Source: an uncultured Alphaproteobacteria bacterium (GTDB lineage: Bacteria; Pseudomonadota; Alphaproteobacteria; HIMB59; GCA-002718135). From it: 64,000 nt of DNA. Location of the stretch: contig CACMYX010000004.1 of NCBI GenBank assembly GCA_902618015.1, positions 62,001 to 126,000 of the forward strand. Reading direction: 5' to 3'. The translations under genes were made by a program, and so were the position numbers. Shown in pieces: positions 16,949 through 25,835 of the stretch (positions are counted from its first letter, which is position 1; every line of letters starts with the position of its first letter). The notes beneath the pieces are model-generated. The model ran no database searches. It was not told the DNA's origin and worked only from the letters and a program-made list of their open reading frames with translations.

Positions 16949-18097
16949 TTATAAATCACCTTTAAAGGCGTTAATATACATTTTTAAAAAATCTTCTGCA
17001 TTAACTGGTATAGGATTTGTACTTGTGGAAGGATCATTAAAAGCCATTAAACTCATTTTTTCTAAATTTTTGTCATCATCAATTATTTCACTTAAAGTAT
17101 GAGGAATATTTAAATTAGATCTAAGCTCTAAAATCCAATCCATAAAATTGTTAAATGTTGCTGATTTTAAATTTATATATCTTGAAATATCTATAATTTT
17201 TTCTTCAATACCTTTTTTATTATATTGTAAAACATATGGCATAAATACTGCATTGGTTAATCCATGATGTGTATTATAAATTGCACCAACAGGATGACTT
17301 AAAGAATGGATAGCACCTAAACCTTTTTGGAAAGCTATTGAGCCCATAGATGAAGATGCTAGCATATGCGATCTAGCTTCTAAGTTTGATCCATTATTAA
17401 AAGCATGAACAAGATTATTTTTTACTAATCTAATACCCTCTAATGCAATACCTTGAGAATAAGGATGGAAAATATTAGACAAATATGCTTCTAAGCAATG
17501 AGCTAGTGCATCCATTCCTGTAAAGGCTGTTAAATTTGCAGGAAGTGGAATTGTCAAATTTGGATCAAGGATAACAATTGATGGAAGCATTTTTGGATGG
17601 AAAATTATTTTTTTTTCTTGTGTTTTTTCATTAGTAAAGACTGATGCTCTCCCAGTTTCAGAGCCAGTACCAGCTGTAGTTGGTAAAGCAATTATTGGAA
17701 AAATTGAATCTGCATTAGCTCTAGTCCACCAGTCACCAATATCTTCAAAATCCCAGATTGGTCTTTCTTGCTTGGCCATGAATGCAATTGCCTTTCCTGT
17801 ATCCATACCCGAGCCTCCACCAACAGCTATTACTCCATCATGTTTATTTTCATTAAATGCTTTAACACCATCTTCAACATTCTTACCTGTAGGATTTGAT
17901 TTAACATCACTATAAACAATTGCCTGTTTATCTAAACAATCATTTAACTTATTAATAATATTTGTTTTTAAAATTCCATTATCAGTAACAATTAATGGTT
18001 TTTGAATATTTAATTCTTCACAGGCTTTTTGTATTTCTTTTATTCTATCAACACCAAACCAGATTGTAGTAGGATAATTCCAATTAATATTTTCCAT
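16949..18097 (-). CDS. Iron-containing alcohol dehydrogenase (group III)
   Basis: This 382-residue NAD-dependent alcohol dehydrogenase has the cofactor loop GGGSGMDTGKA near residue 93. The metal ligands lie in TGMDALAHCLEAY (Asp and His, near 195) and in AIHSLSHPVGAIYNTHHG (two His, near 262-280). All four ligands are present, so it should be active. It is the third gene of a minus-strand operon with an aldehyde dehydrogenase (4-base gap) and a glutamine-synthetase-like ligase. This arrangement suits a pathway in which an amino alcohol or diamine is gamma-glutamylated, oxidised to an aldehyde and then to an acid, with the alcohol dehydrogenase handling the alcohol or semialdehyde step. The substrate is an inference. 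Confidence 0.85.
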   Translation of the reverse strand: MENINWNYPTTIWFGVDRIKEIQKACEELNIQKPLIVTDNGILKTNIINKLNDCLDKQAIVYSDVKSNPTGKNVEDGVKAFNENKHDGVIAVGGGSGMDTGKAIAFMAKQERPIWDFEDIGDWWTRANADSIFPIIALPTTAGTGSETGRASVFTNEKTQEKKIIFHPKMLPSIVILDPNLTIPLPANLTAFTGMDALAHCLEAYLSNIFHPYSQGIALEGIRLVKNNLVHAFNNGSNLEARSHMLASSSMGSIAFQKGLGAIHSLSHPVGAIYNTHHGLTNAVFMPYVLQYNKKGIEEKIIDISRYINLKSATFNNFMDWILELRSNLNIPHTLSEIIDDDKNLEKMSLMAFNDPSTSTNPIPVNAEDFLKMYINAFKGDL

Positions 18098-18101
18098 AAT
18101 C

Positions 18102-19478
18102 TTAAATATTTCTTATATGATAGCTTTTTGCTCTTGTTAAATGATCAAATCCTAGAACAGATAAAGTAACGCCAATTCCAGTATCTTTTACACCGGTCCA
18201 TGCTAAGCCGGGATCTAAGTAATCACATCTATTCATAAAAAAAGTTCCTGTCTCAACATTTTTTCCAAAATTTTCTGCAAAAGACTTATCATTTGTCCAA
18301 ATACTTGCTGTTAACCCATAAGAACTATCATTTATTAGAGATAAAGCTTCATTTTCATTTTCTACTTTCATTATTCCAACTGAAGGACCAAATATTTCTT
18401 CCATCATATATTTCATCGAATGATCGACATTAATGAGTGCACTTGGGCTTACATAACAATTATTACCATCATCTAAATTAAATTTTTTGTTATCTATAAT
18501 ATTTTTTCCACCTTGACTAATTGCGTTGTTAACTTCAGATCTAATATAATTTGCAGCAGATTGCTTCACTACTGGACCTAAATTTGTCTCCATCTCTAGT
18601 GGATTTCCTAAAATATATTTCTCAGTTACATCTTTAAATTTTTCTACAAATGTATTGTATATTTTTTTATCAACATAAATTCTTTCAATACCACAACAAG
18701 ATTGACCAGAATTGAAGTATGATCCATCAACTAAATTTTCAACAGCATGATCTAAGTCACAATCAGCTCTAACATAAGCAGGATCTTTTCCACCTAACTC
18801 TAGACCGGCTCCAATAAATCTAGTGCCTATAGATTTTTTTATTTGTTTTCCGCCACTTACAGAACCTGTAAATAAAACATGATTAATTCTTGAATCTGAA
18901 ATTATTCTTGATGTTTGATTATGATCTAAATGTAAATACTGAAAAATATTTTTTGGTAATGAAGATTGTTTAGCTGCCTCATATAATTCTTCAGCACAGA
19001 GTGGAGTTTGAGAAGAATGTTTTAATATAACTGCATTACCTGCAAGTAAACTTGGTACAATTGAATTAACAGAAGTGTTGAAAGGGTAATTCCATGGTGC
19101 AATTACAAATATAGTCCCTAGTGGTTCTTTATTTATATAATTATCAAATTCATCATTTTTAATTGATACAACTCTTGATAGTGCTCTATCAGCATTTTCA
19201 ATCATATAACGAGCTCTTTCTTCAAAACCTCGCATCTCTCCTGGGCACTGTGCTATAGGTCTTCCTATTTGCTTACATAAATTACTAGAAACATCCTTAT
19301 TTTTTAAAAATATTTCTACAAAATTTAAAACTGACTTTTTTCTTTCTTCTAGAGATATATTCTTCCAATGCTCTCTTACAGCATAGGAATTACTGAGACT
19401 TTTTTCAATATCTTCATCTGTTGCATATTCTCTTTTAACTAAGACGGAGTTGTCTATTGGAGTAATAGTCTCAAACAT
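18102..19478 (-). CDS. NAD(P)-dependent aldehyde dehydrogenase
   Basis: This 458-residue aldehyde dehydrogenase is slightly short for the superfamily and close to the succinate-semialdehyde/medium-chain group. Seen: NAPWNYPF-like motif as VIAPWNYPFNTS near residue 124, the coenzyme motif FTGSVSGGKQIKK near 200, general base glutamate in LELGGKDPAYV near 225, and nucleophile cysteine in NSGQSCCGIERIYV near 258. It lies 4 bases upstream of the Fe-ADH gene and 9 bases downstream of the glutamine-synthetase-like gene, all on one strand. Oxidation of a gamma-glutamyl-aminoaldehyde, as PuuC does, would fit, but the assignment rests on context only. Confidence 0.88.
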   Translation of the reverse strand: MFETITPIDNSVLVKREYATDEDIEKSLSNSYAVREHWKNISLEERKKSVLNFVEIFLKNKDVSSNLCKQIGRPIAQCPGEMRGFEERARYMIENADRALSRVVSIKNDEFDNYINKEPLGTIFVIAPWNYPFNTSVNSIVPSLLAGNAVILKHSSQTPLCAEELYEAAKQSSLPKNIFQYLHLDHNQTSRIISDSRINHVLFTGSVSGGKQIKKSIGTRFIGAGLELGGKDPAYVRADCDLDHAVENLVDGSYFNSGQSCCGIERIYVDKKIYNTFVEKFKDVTEKYILGNPLEMETNLGPVVKQSAANYIRSEVNNAISQGGKNIIDNKKFNLDDGNNCYVSPSALINVDHSMKYMMEEIFGPSVGIMKVENENEALSLINDSSYGLTASIWTNDKSFAENFGKNVETGTFFMNRCDYLDPGLAWTGVKDTGIGVTLSVLGFDHLTRAKSYHIRNI

Positions 19479-19487
19479 TTAGTAAAA

Positions 19488-20846
19488 TTAGCCTCGTTCG
19501 AAATATCTTCGTAATTGCCAATCATTAACTGAACCATCATAATCTTTTTGCTCCCATTCGGCAGCATGGATATAATGATCAAGTACATCTTGTGGAAATA
19601 TCTCTTTTAAAAATTTAGATTTTTTAGCAAGTTGGATTGCTTCGTTAAGTGTTTTAGGAACTTCATTTACTTTTTTCTCATAAATATTCCCTGAATAAGG
19701 TTTATCTAATTTAAGTTTATTTTTAATACCGTATAAACCAGCACCAACTAAAGCTGCAAAAGAAAGATAAGGATTCACATCCGCTCCTGGGACTCGACAT
19801 TCAATTCTTATGGATGATCCATGACCAGCTAGTCTAAACCCAGCAGTACGATTATCAATGCCCCAAACAGATTTTGTAGGAGCAAATGATCCATCTTGAA
19901 ATCTTTTATAAGAATTAATATTTGGCGCTAAAAAAATTGAAATATCTGGTAATAATTTAATTTGTCCCGCAAGATAACTTTTAAAAATATCAGACATTCC
20001 ATATTTATCCTTAGGGTTATAAAAAATATTTTTCTTTGTTTTCTTATCGAATAAAGAGTTATGAATATGACATGAACTTCCACAAACTTCTTTGTTATAT
20101 TTAGCCATAAAGGTTACTGCTTTGTTATGTTTATAAGCAATTTCTTTTGTCGCATTTTTAATTAAAATATGATTGTCAGCCATGTTTAATGCATCGGAAA
20201 AAACAACATTGATTTCTTCTTGTCCTGGAGCTGCTTCACCCTTTGAACATTCTACATAAATTCCACTATCTAGAAGAGAATTCCTTAACTCCTGCATCAC
20301 ATCCTCTTCTTTCGTAGTTTGGAAAATCATATAGTCTTCAATATACCAAGAAGACTCTTTAAGTTTTGTATAATTATTATTATGAATTTCTTCATAAGTT
20401 TGATTAAAAAGAAAAAATTCTAATTCTGAACCAACCATAGATTGAAATCCCATTTTGTCGGCCTTAGCTAAAACATCTTTTAATATCTGTCTTGTTGAAT
20501 GAATAAGTGGTTTTTTTCCTGAATGGTCTAAACAATCACATATTACTATAGCTGTTTTATTTAACCAATTTGCTATCTTTATCGTTTTGAGATCTGGAAT
20601 TACAGTCATATCTCCATAACCCGTTTCCCATGAAGAAGATTTATATCCGGGTACAGTAAACATATCCATATCAACGGTATAGAGATAATCGCACATATGC
20701 GTTTCTTTATAAACATAATCAATAAAAGCTTTTCCGGTAACTCTTTTACCATTTAGTCTACCTTGCATATCTGATACGCAAACTAAAACTGTATCTATTT
20801 CTTTTTTTGTTATTAGTTTTTTTAACTGATTAAATGTAATACTCAT
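19488..20846 (-). CDS. Glutamine-synthetase-family ligase, PuuA-like (gamma-glutamyl-amine synthetase)
   Basis: This 452-residue member of the glutamine synthetase superfamily has the N-terminal beta-grasp domain (about 15-115) and the catalytic domain with GSELEFFLFN near 139, EAAPGQEEINVVFSD near 205, CGSSCHIHNS near 253, PTKSVWGIDNRTAGFRL near 323 and the metal-binding RIECRVPGADVNPY near 349. It matches the PuuA/GlnA-III-like group that ligates glutamate to putrescine or other amines, and not canonical nitrogen-assimilating GlnA: the adenylylation loop with its tyrosine is not evident. It is the first gene of an operon with aldehyde and alcohol dehydrogenases, and a PotABCD-type importer lies nearby. 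Polyamine or alkanolamine degradation is therefore likely, although the exact amine is unknown. Confidence 0.8.
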   Translation of the reverse strand: MSITFNQLKKLITKKEIDTVLVCVSDMQGRLNGKRVTGKAFIDYVYKETHMCDYLYTVDMDMFTVPGYKSSSWETGYGDMTVIPDLKTIKIANWLNKTAIVICDCLDHSGKKPLIHSTRQILKDVLAKADKMGFQSMVGSELEFFLFNQTYEEIHNNNYTKLKESSWYIEDYMIFQTTKEEDVMQELRNSLLDSGIYVECSKGEAAPGQEEINVVFSDALNMADNHILIKNATKEIAYKHNKAVTFMAKYNKEVCGSSCHIHNSLFDKKTKKNIFYNPKDKYGMSDIFKSYLAGQIKLLPDISIFLAPNINSYKRFQDGSFAPTKSVWGIDNRTAGFRLAGHGSSIRIECRVPGADVNPYLSFAALVGAGLYGIKNKLKLDKPYSGNIYEKKVNEVPKTLNEAIQLAKKSKFLKEIFPQDVLDHYIHAAEWEQKDYDGSVNDWQLRRYFERG

Positions 20847-20930
20847 GTTTCTTAAAATTAAATTTGTATCATTTTCATATCCTAAATGATAAAGAATGAA
20901 ACAAAAATAATTGATTAAAAAACGCAGAAA

Positions 20931-22364
20931 ATGGAAAAATATAAGAATTTTATAAATAATAAATGGATTGAAAGTGAGTCCAAAGAAACAATAAAGGTTG
21001 ATGATCCTTCAAATGGTAAAATCATTGGTGAAATTTCATGTGCAAAAAAAAATGAAGTTGATCTTGCGGTTGAAGCAGCTAAAAATTCTTATAACAGCAG
21101 AGTACTTGTAGATATGCCTTTACTTTCAAGAGCGAAACTAATGAGAAAAATTGCAGAAGAGACAAGAAAGGTTTCAAAAGAAGGTGGTGAGCTTCTTTGT
21201 TATGAAAATGGAAAAAATATCGCTTCAGCAATTAAAGAATTCAATGATGTAGCAGATATGTTTGATTATTATGCAGGCTTAACAGATAAACTTGAGGGTA
21301 AAACAATACCTGTTGCAAAAAATGTTTTTGATTACACAGTTTTAGAACCATTTGGTGTATCAGCACATGTTGTGCCATGGAATTTTCCATTATCAATGAT
21401 TGGAAGATCACTGTCATGTTCTTTTGCTACAGGAAATTCAACAATAATAAAAACTGCAGAATTAACCCCCTTGTCAGCAACAGTTTTTGCTAAAGCAATA
21501 CAAAATGCTGGAGTACCTGAAGGATTAATAAACATAATTTGTGGATATGGGAATGAAGCAGGATCTTATCTTGTATCTCATGAAGATGTAAATCACGTAG
21601 TATTTACAGGCTCAGTTGCAACTGGAAAAAAGATACTTCATGCTTGTGCTGATAAAGCTATACCTGCTGTAGTTGAATTAGGTGGTAAGTCAGCTGGTAT
21701 AGTATACCCTGACGCAGATCTAAATGAAGTTTTAGAGAGTGCACGTTCAGGAATATTTAGTGTTGCAGGACAAATTTGTACAGCGATGTCTAGATTGGTA
21801 GTTCATAAATCAATCAAAGATGAATTAGTAGATAAGCTTGTTGATATGAGTAAATCGTTAAAAATTGGACCTGGTATAGAAAAAGATACAGACCTAACTC
21901 CAGTTATATCAGAAAATCAGCTTCAAAAAGTTGAAGGTTATGCAAGATCAGGAATCCAAGAAGGAGCAGAAGCGGCATATGGAGGAAAAAGATTAGAACG
22001 TGATGGATATTTTATGGAACCAACAGTTCTAAACAATGTTAAACAAAGTATGACTGTAGCCAGAGAAGAAATTTTTGGTCCTGTACTCTCAGTTCTTGAA
22101 TATGAAGATCAAGAAGAAGCAATTGATATTGCTAATGATACTGAGTATGGTTTAGGTGCTGGGGTGTTTACAAAAGATCTTAAAAAAGCATCTTGGACTG
22201 CAAGCAAATTAGAAGCTGGTCAAGTATATGTAAATAAATGGTTCACCGGAAATCATGCAACTCCTTTTGGAGGTTATAAACAATCGGGATATAGCCGTGA
22301 AAAAGGGGTTGATGGACTTAAATCGTATCTTCAAGTCAAAAATGTTGGAATTAGTTTAGGTTAA
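20931..22364 (+). CDS. NAD(P)-dependent aldehyde dehydrogenase (betaine/aminobutyraldehyde type)
   Basis: This 477-residue aldehyde dehydrogenase is of normal length. Seen: VVPWNFPLSMIGRS near residue 145, coenzyme motif FTGSVATGKKIL near 227, general base Glu in VVELGGKSAGIVYPDADL near 250, and nucleophile Cys in AGQICTAMSRLVV near 282. It is divergent from the glutamine-synthetase-like gene (84-base spacer with no convincing consensus promoter) and converges with the DadA-like gene, whose stop codon interleaves with its own. Its position between a gamma-glutamyl-amine ligase and an amine-oxidase-like gene plus polyamine importer fits oxidation of aminoaldehydes or betaine aldehyde. Two aldehyde dehydrogenases within 4 kb may handle successive aldehydes of the same pathway. 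Confidence 0.88.
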   Translation: MEKYKNFINNKWIESESKETIKVDDPSNGKIIGEISCAKKNEVDLAVEAAKNSYNSRVLVDMPLLSRAKLMRKIAEETRKVSKEGGELLCYENGKNIASAIKEFNDVADMFDYYAGLTDKLEGKTIPVAKNVFDYTVLEPFGVSAHVVPWNFPLSMIGRSLSCSFATGNSTIIKTAELTPLSATVFAKAIQNAGVPEGLINIICGYGNEAGSYLVSHEDVNHVVFTGSVATGKKILHACADKAIPAVVELGGKSAGIVYPDADLNEVLESARSGIFSVAGQICTAMSRLVVHKSIKDELVDKLVDMSKSLKIGPGIEKDTDLTPVISENQLQKVEGYARSGIQEGAEAAYGGKRLERDGYFMEPTVLNNVKQSMTVAREEIFGPVLSVLEYEDQEEAIDIANDTEYGLGAGVFTKDLKKASWTASKLEAGQVYVNKWFTGNHATPFGGYKQSGYSREKGVDGLKSYLQVKNVGISLG

Positions 22365-23590
22365 AATCGGCTAGGAGAATAAGCACTAATATCTATATTT
22401 GGTAATTGATCCTTTGATAGACTATCAATAATTTTTCCTGTAACAGCTCCTAAAGTCCAACCAATATGTTGATGTCCAAACGCATAAATGACATTATTAT
22501 TTTTGTGAGACTTTCCAATAACAGGTAATGAGTCTGGTAAGGTAGGCCTTCTGCCCATCCATGTTGATCTTACTTCTTTCAATTGAGGCAAAACCTTTCT
22601 TGATTGTCTTTCTATCATTTCAAGACGTTTTTTATTAGCAGGTTTATTTAAACCTGCTATTTCAACTGTACCAGCAGCTCTTATACCATCATGAATTTGT
22701 ATTAGGTAAAATCCAGATTCAGACCAAGCAACGGGACGATTTATTAATTTCTCTTCAGTTTCAAATAAAAGGTGATACCCTCTTTCGGTATCAAGAGGAA
22801 ATTTATCTCCAAGCTTATTTGCAATTTGATTGGACCAAGCACCAGCACATACAATTATTTTATCAAAATTAAGTTTTTTATTTTCTAAAAATAATTCAAT
22901 ATTTTTTTCTCTCTGTCTTAAATTTATTATATTTTGATTTATATAAATACCACCGAGTTCTAAAAACTTTTCAAAAATTTTAGTACTTATTGCTAATGGA
23001 TTTGTTGTATGTCTCGATCCAGTAAAGACTTGCCCAGAATAATAAACATCAGCTAAATTTGGTTCTAATTCTTTAACTTCATCTTTATTTAAATTTCTAA
23101 CTTTAACATTATTATTTTTTCTAATAATGTTTGCGTATTCATAATTTTCATAAGATTTTTTTGAATCAAAAAGATAAAGATTTTCTTCATAGCTAATATA
23201 TTCTTCTACATTTACATCTTGAAAAATTTCATCGTAAGATATTTGTGAATGTTTTAATAGGTTGGTGAGAGAGTTTGCTATTTCATTAACTTTTTCTTTT
23301 TTACAGTTTTTTAAAAAACTTATTGCCCAAGGCAAGTTTTTTAAAATATAAAAAAAATCAACTGCCAAAGGTCCATCTTTTCTTAAGAGCATTGATGGTA
23401 TATCCCAAACCAATCCAGGATAATTTACAGGAACATTTGCATAGTCTGCAAAAGTACAAGCATGCCCAAAACTTGTCATTGAGCCAGGTTGCTCCCTGTC
23501 AATTAAAGTTACATTGAAACCAGATTTTTTTAAAAAATATGCGCTACATATACCTACTATGCCAGCACCAATAACAGCAATGTTCTTCAC
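22361..23590 (-). CDS. DadA-like FAD-dependent amino acid/amine dehydrogenase
   Basis: This flavoprotein of the DAO/DadA family is about 409 residues long. With the GTG at 23588-23590 as start the protein begins with the canonical dinucleotide-binding motif (VIGAGIVG from residue 5). A TTG at 23647 would add 19 residues and overlap the permease gene by 53 bases. GTG is preferred because it lies 4 bases after the permease stop. Further motifs are IVCAGAWSNQIA near 250 and a C-terminal GRRPTLPDSLPVIG near 350, typical of DadA. It oxidises a D-amino acid or secondary amine and passes electrons to the respiratory chain. As the last gene of the potADBC operon it probably acts on the imported compound. 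Confidence 0.8.
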   Translation of the reverse strand: MKNIAVIGAGIVGICSAYFLKKSGFNVTLIDREQPGSMTSFGHACTFADYANVPVNYPGLVWDIPSMLLRKDGPLAVDFFYILKNLPWAISFLKNCKKEKVNEIANSLTNLLKHSQISYDEIFQDVNVEEYISYEENLYLFDSKKSYENYEYANIIRKNNNVKVRNLNKDEVKELEPNLADVYYSGQVFTGSRHTTNPLAISTKIFEKFLELGGIYINQNIINLRQREKNIELFLENKKLNFDKIIVCAGAWSNQIANKLGDKFPLDTERGYHLLFETEEKLINRPVAWSESGFYLIQIHDGIRAAGTVEIAGLNKPANKKRLEMIERQSRKVLPQLKEVRSTWMGRRPTLPDSLPVIGKSHKNNNVIYAFGHQHIGWTLGAVTGKIIDSLSKDQLPNIDISAYSPSRF

Positions 23591-23594
23591 TGAT

Positions 23595-24491
23595 CTATCG
23601 AGATTTAATACCTCTGAGTCTTTCAGACCTTCTTCTAAGTAGCTCAACTGTGGTTAACAAAAAGATTGAGAGTAAAACTAAGCATGTTGCCATACATAAT
23701 ATAACGGGACTTATTTCTTGACGTATTCCAGCCCACATTTGTTTTGGAATAGTTAACTGATCAATACTTGCCATAAACATAACTATAACAACTTCATCAA
23801 AAGATGTAATAAAAGCAAATAAAGCTCCTGATATAATACCTGGTAAAATTAATGGCATAATGACTTTAAAAAAAGTTCTAATTGGTTTTGCACCAAGACT
23901 TTGTGCTGCTTTTACCATATTCATATCGAAACCAACTAATGTTGCCGTTACAGTGATTACTACAAAAGGTGTAGCAAGAGCAACATGTGCAAGAATTACA
24001 CCTGTAAATGTATAAACCAGGTTTATTCTAGCATAAAAGAAAAACATGCCTGCAGCTGTGATAATTAAAGGAACTATCATTGGTGAAATTAAGATTGCCA
24101 TTATCAATCCTTTGTATGGCATATGAGGCCTACTCAAACCTAAAGCAGCTAATGTACCTAACGCTGTGGCAATAACAGTTGCTATGATACCAATGTAAAA
24201 ACTATTTACTGTACCTTTCATCCATTTTGTTGAACAAGGAACAGTAGAAGAAACAACATCTGCACTGCAATCACCGATCATGTTTTTATACCATCTTAAA
24301 GACCATGCTTCTGGATCTGGAGGCCAAGCAAGCATTCCTTCTGTAAAAACCATAAAAGGTGAAACGCTAAAAGATATTGGAATAATAGCAAATAAAGGTG
24401 CAATTAAAAAAAAGAACACTACTGCACAAAAAAATAAATAGGCGTAGTAGTAAGTTCTTTGTACTGGAGTTGCGTAACTTGGTAGTGCCAT
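23595..24491 (-). CDS. ABC transporter permease, PotC type
   Basis: This 298-residue inner-membrane permease has six transmembrane segments, the first at about residues 17-40. A short periplasmic loop contains two cysteines (GDCSADVVSSTVPC, about 69-82) that could form a disulphide. The ATPase-contacting loop reads AAQSLGAKPIRTFFKVIMP near 200, with the conserved glycine. It pairs with the PotB-type permease whose stop is 3 bases upstream. The family moves spermidine, putrescine and also other small cationic or zwitterionic compounds. The downstream DadA-like oxidase and nearby gamma-glutamyl-amine ligase support an amine as cargo. Confidence 0.88.
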   Translation of the reverse strand: MALPSYATPVQRTYYYAYLFFCAVVFFFLIAPLFAIIPISFSVSPFMVFTEGMLAWPPDPEAWSLRWYKNMIGDCSADVVSSTVPCSTKWMKGTVNSFYIGIIATVIATALGTLAALGLSRPHMPYKGLIMAILISPMIVPLIITAAGMFFFYARINLVYTFTGVILAHVALATPFVVITVTATLVGFDMNMVKAAQSLGAKPIRTFFKVIMPLILPGIISGALFAFITSFDEVVIVMFMASIDQLTIPKQMWAGIRQEISPVILCMATCLVLLSIFLLTTVELLRRRSERLRGIKSR

Positions 24492-24494
24492 AAA

Positions 24495-25772
24495 TTATCC
24501 TAACTTAATATTGTCTATGCCAACTATTTTATTATATAGCCAATAAAATATTAGCATTACACCAAGAAGAATTGCACCTAAAGCAGCGCATAAGCCCCAG
24601 TTTAATGTTGTTTTAAGATGATAAGCAATCCAATGACCAATCAATTTTCCATCTTTACCTCCTACTAATTCAGGAGTAATAAAATATCCAATTGCTAAAA
24701 CAAAAACTAATAGTCCGCCTGCACTCATGCCAGGTATAGTTTGCGGTAAATACACTCTCCAAAAAGCAGTGGCAGGTTTAGCGCCTAAGTTTTGTGCTGC
24801 TCTCATATGACTTTTGGGAATAACTCTCATCACACTATACAAAGGAAGTATCATAAATGGTAATAATATTTGGGTCATAGCAATTAAAGTTCCTGTTTCA
24901 TTATAAACCAATTGTAATCGACCATCATCACTCAAAATACCTAACCATACCAATATTCCATTTATTACTCCATTTTGTTGAAGCATTACAATCCAAGCAG
25001 TAGTTCGTACTAAAAGTGATGTCCAAAATGGTAGTAAAACAAAAATCATAAGAAGATTACTGTATCTTAATGGTAAATTTGCAAGAAGGTGAGCTACGGG
25101 AAAACCAAGAATTAAACAAAAAATTGTAACATAAACGCTTATTTTTAAGGTCTTAATCCAAGTTTTTATATAAATTCGTCTTTTTTCATCTTGCATGACA
25201 ACATTTTGATCTTGATCATAAGTTCTATCAAGAGCATTCCAATAATAAATGGGTGTAGTATTGTTCACCATTTGCCCCATCGCATACCAAAAAGTTGGGT
25301 CGGCCCATTTTTCATTAGCACTAATTAAAAATTCTTTATAATTATTTGGAAGTTCATCTTTTTTTACAGCTTTTTTGATTTGTCTAGAAGTTGTCTTAAT
25401 CAGACTTTTCCAACCTGATTTTGAATAATTCATTCTAGTTAAAGCTCTTCCAATTTGTATTTTCTCCCCATAAGCAAGTTCTTCAAAAAGAGCTTTATAA
25501 ACTTCTTCTGGTGGGAGTACGTCTTTTTCTTTATCCCATTTTTTATATTCATTGAAAGTATTTGGAAATACTCCATTGATTTGACTATCATCAACACTTC
25601 TAAAAAGCATATCGCCAATTGGCATAACAAACGTAACAATTATAAAAAGTAATAGTGGAAAAACTAATAAGAAAGCTCTTAATTTATTTTTTCGCTCAGC
25701 TTTTTTTAAACTTTGCTTTAAAGGAACCCCGTCCGTTGTAAGTAATGCAGAAGTAGAAATACAATCCTCCAA
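24495..25772 (-). CDS. ABC transporter permease, PotB type, with large periplasmic insert and uncertain start
   Basis: This is a ~421-425-residue permease, much longer than E. coli PotB (about 280). An insert of about 130 residues between the first transmembrane segment (about 32-54) and the second (about 203-225) accounts for the difference. The EAA loop is AAQNLGAKPATAFWRVYLP near 330. The start is problematic: an in-frame TAG lies 3 codons before the TTG at 25770-25772, and that TTG precedes the only good ribosome-binding site, GGAGG at 25766-25770. The codon at the right distance after GGAGG is an in-frame ATT (25758-25760); no ATG occurs before the first membrane helix. A rare AUU start or a base error is possible. 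It follows the potD-like gene across a hairpin. Confidence 0.85.
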   Translation of the reverse strand: MEDCISTSALLTTDGVPLKQSLKKAERKNKLRAFLLVFPLLLFIIVTFVMPIGDMLFRSVDDSQINGVFPNTFNEYKKWDKEKDVLPPEEVYKALFEELAYGEKIQIGRALTRMNYSKSGWKSLIKTTSRQIKKAVKKDELPNNYKEFLISANEKWADPTFWYAMGQMVNNTTPIYYWNALDRTYDQDQNVVMQDEKRRIYIKTWIKTLKISVYVTIFCLILGFPVAHLLANLPLRYSNLLMIFVLLPFWTSLLVRTTAWIVMLQQNGVINGILVWLGILSDDGRLQLVYNETGTLIAMTQILLPFMILPLYSVMRVIPKSHMRAAQNLGAKPATAFWRVYLPQTIPGMSAGGLLVFVLAIGYFITPELVGGKDGKLIGHWIAYHLKTTLNWGLCAALGAILLGVMLIFYWLYNKIVGIDNIKLG

Positions 25773-25780
25773 AAATAACT

Positions 25781-25804
25781 AAAGGCGAGAAAAATCTCGC
25801 CTTT
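25781..25804 (-). terminator. Intercistronic hairpin/attenuator between potD-like and potB-like genes
   Basis: A perfect 10-bp stem (AAAGGCGAGA with TCTCGCCTTT) and 4-base loop lies 31 bases after the binding-protein stop. On the minus strand the stem ends in TTT and is followed by AGTTATTTTT, so it resembles a weak intrinsic terminator. The ribosome-binding site of the permease gene starts 10 bases further on. Partial termination or 3'-end protection of the binding-protein mRNA is likely. Confidence 0.6.
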
Positions 25805-25835
25805 ACTCTAAAATAGTAAATTTAAATTATCAACC

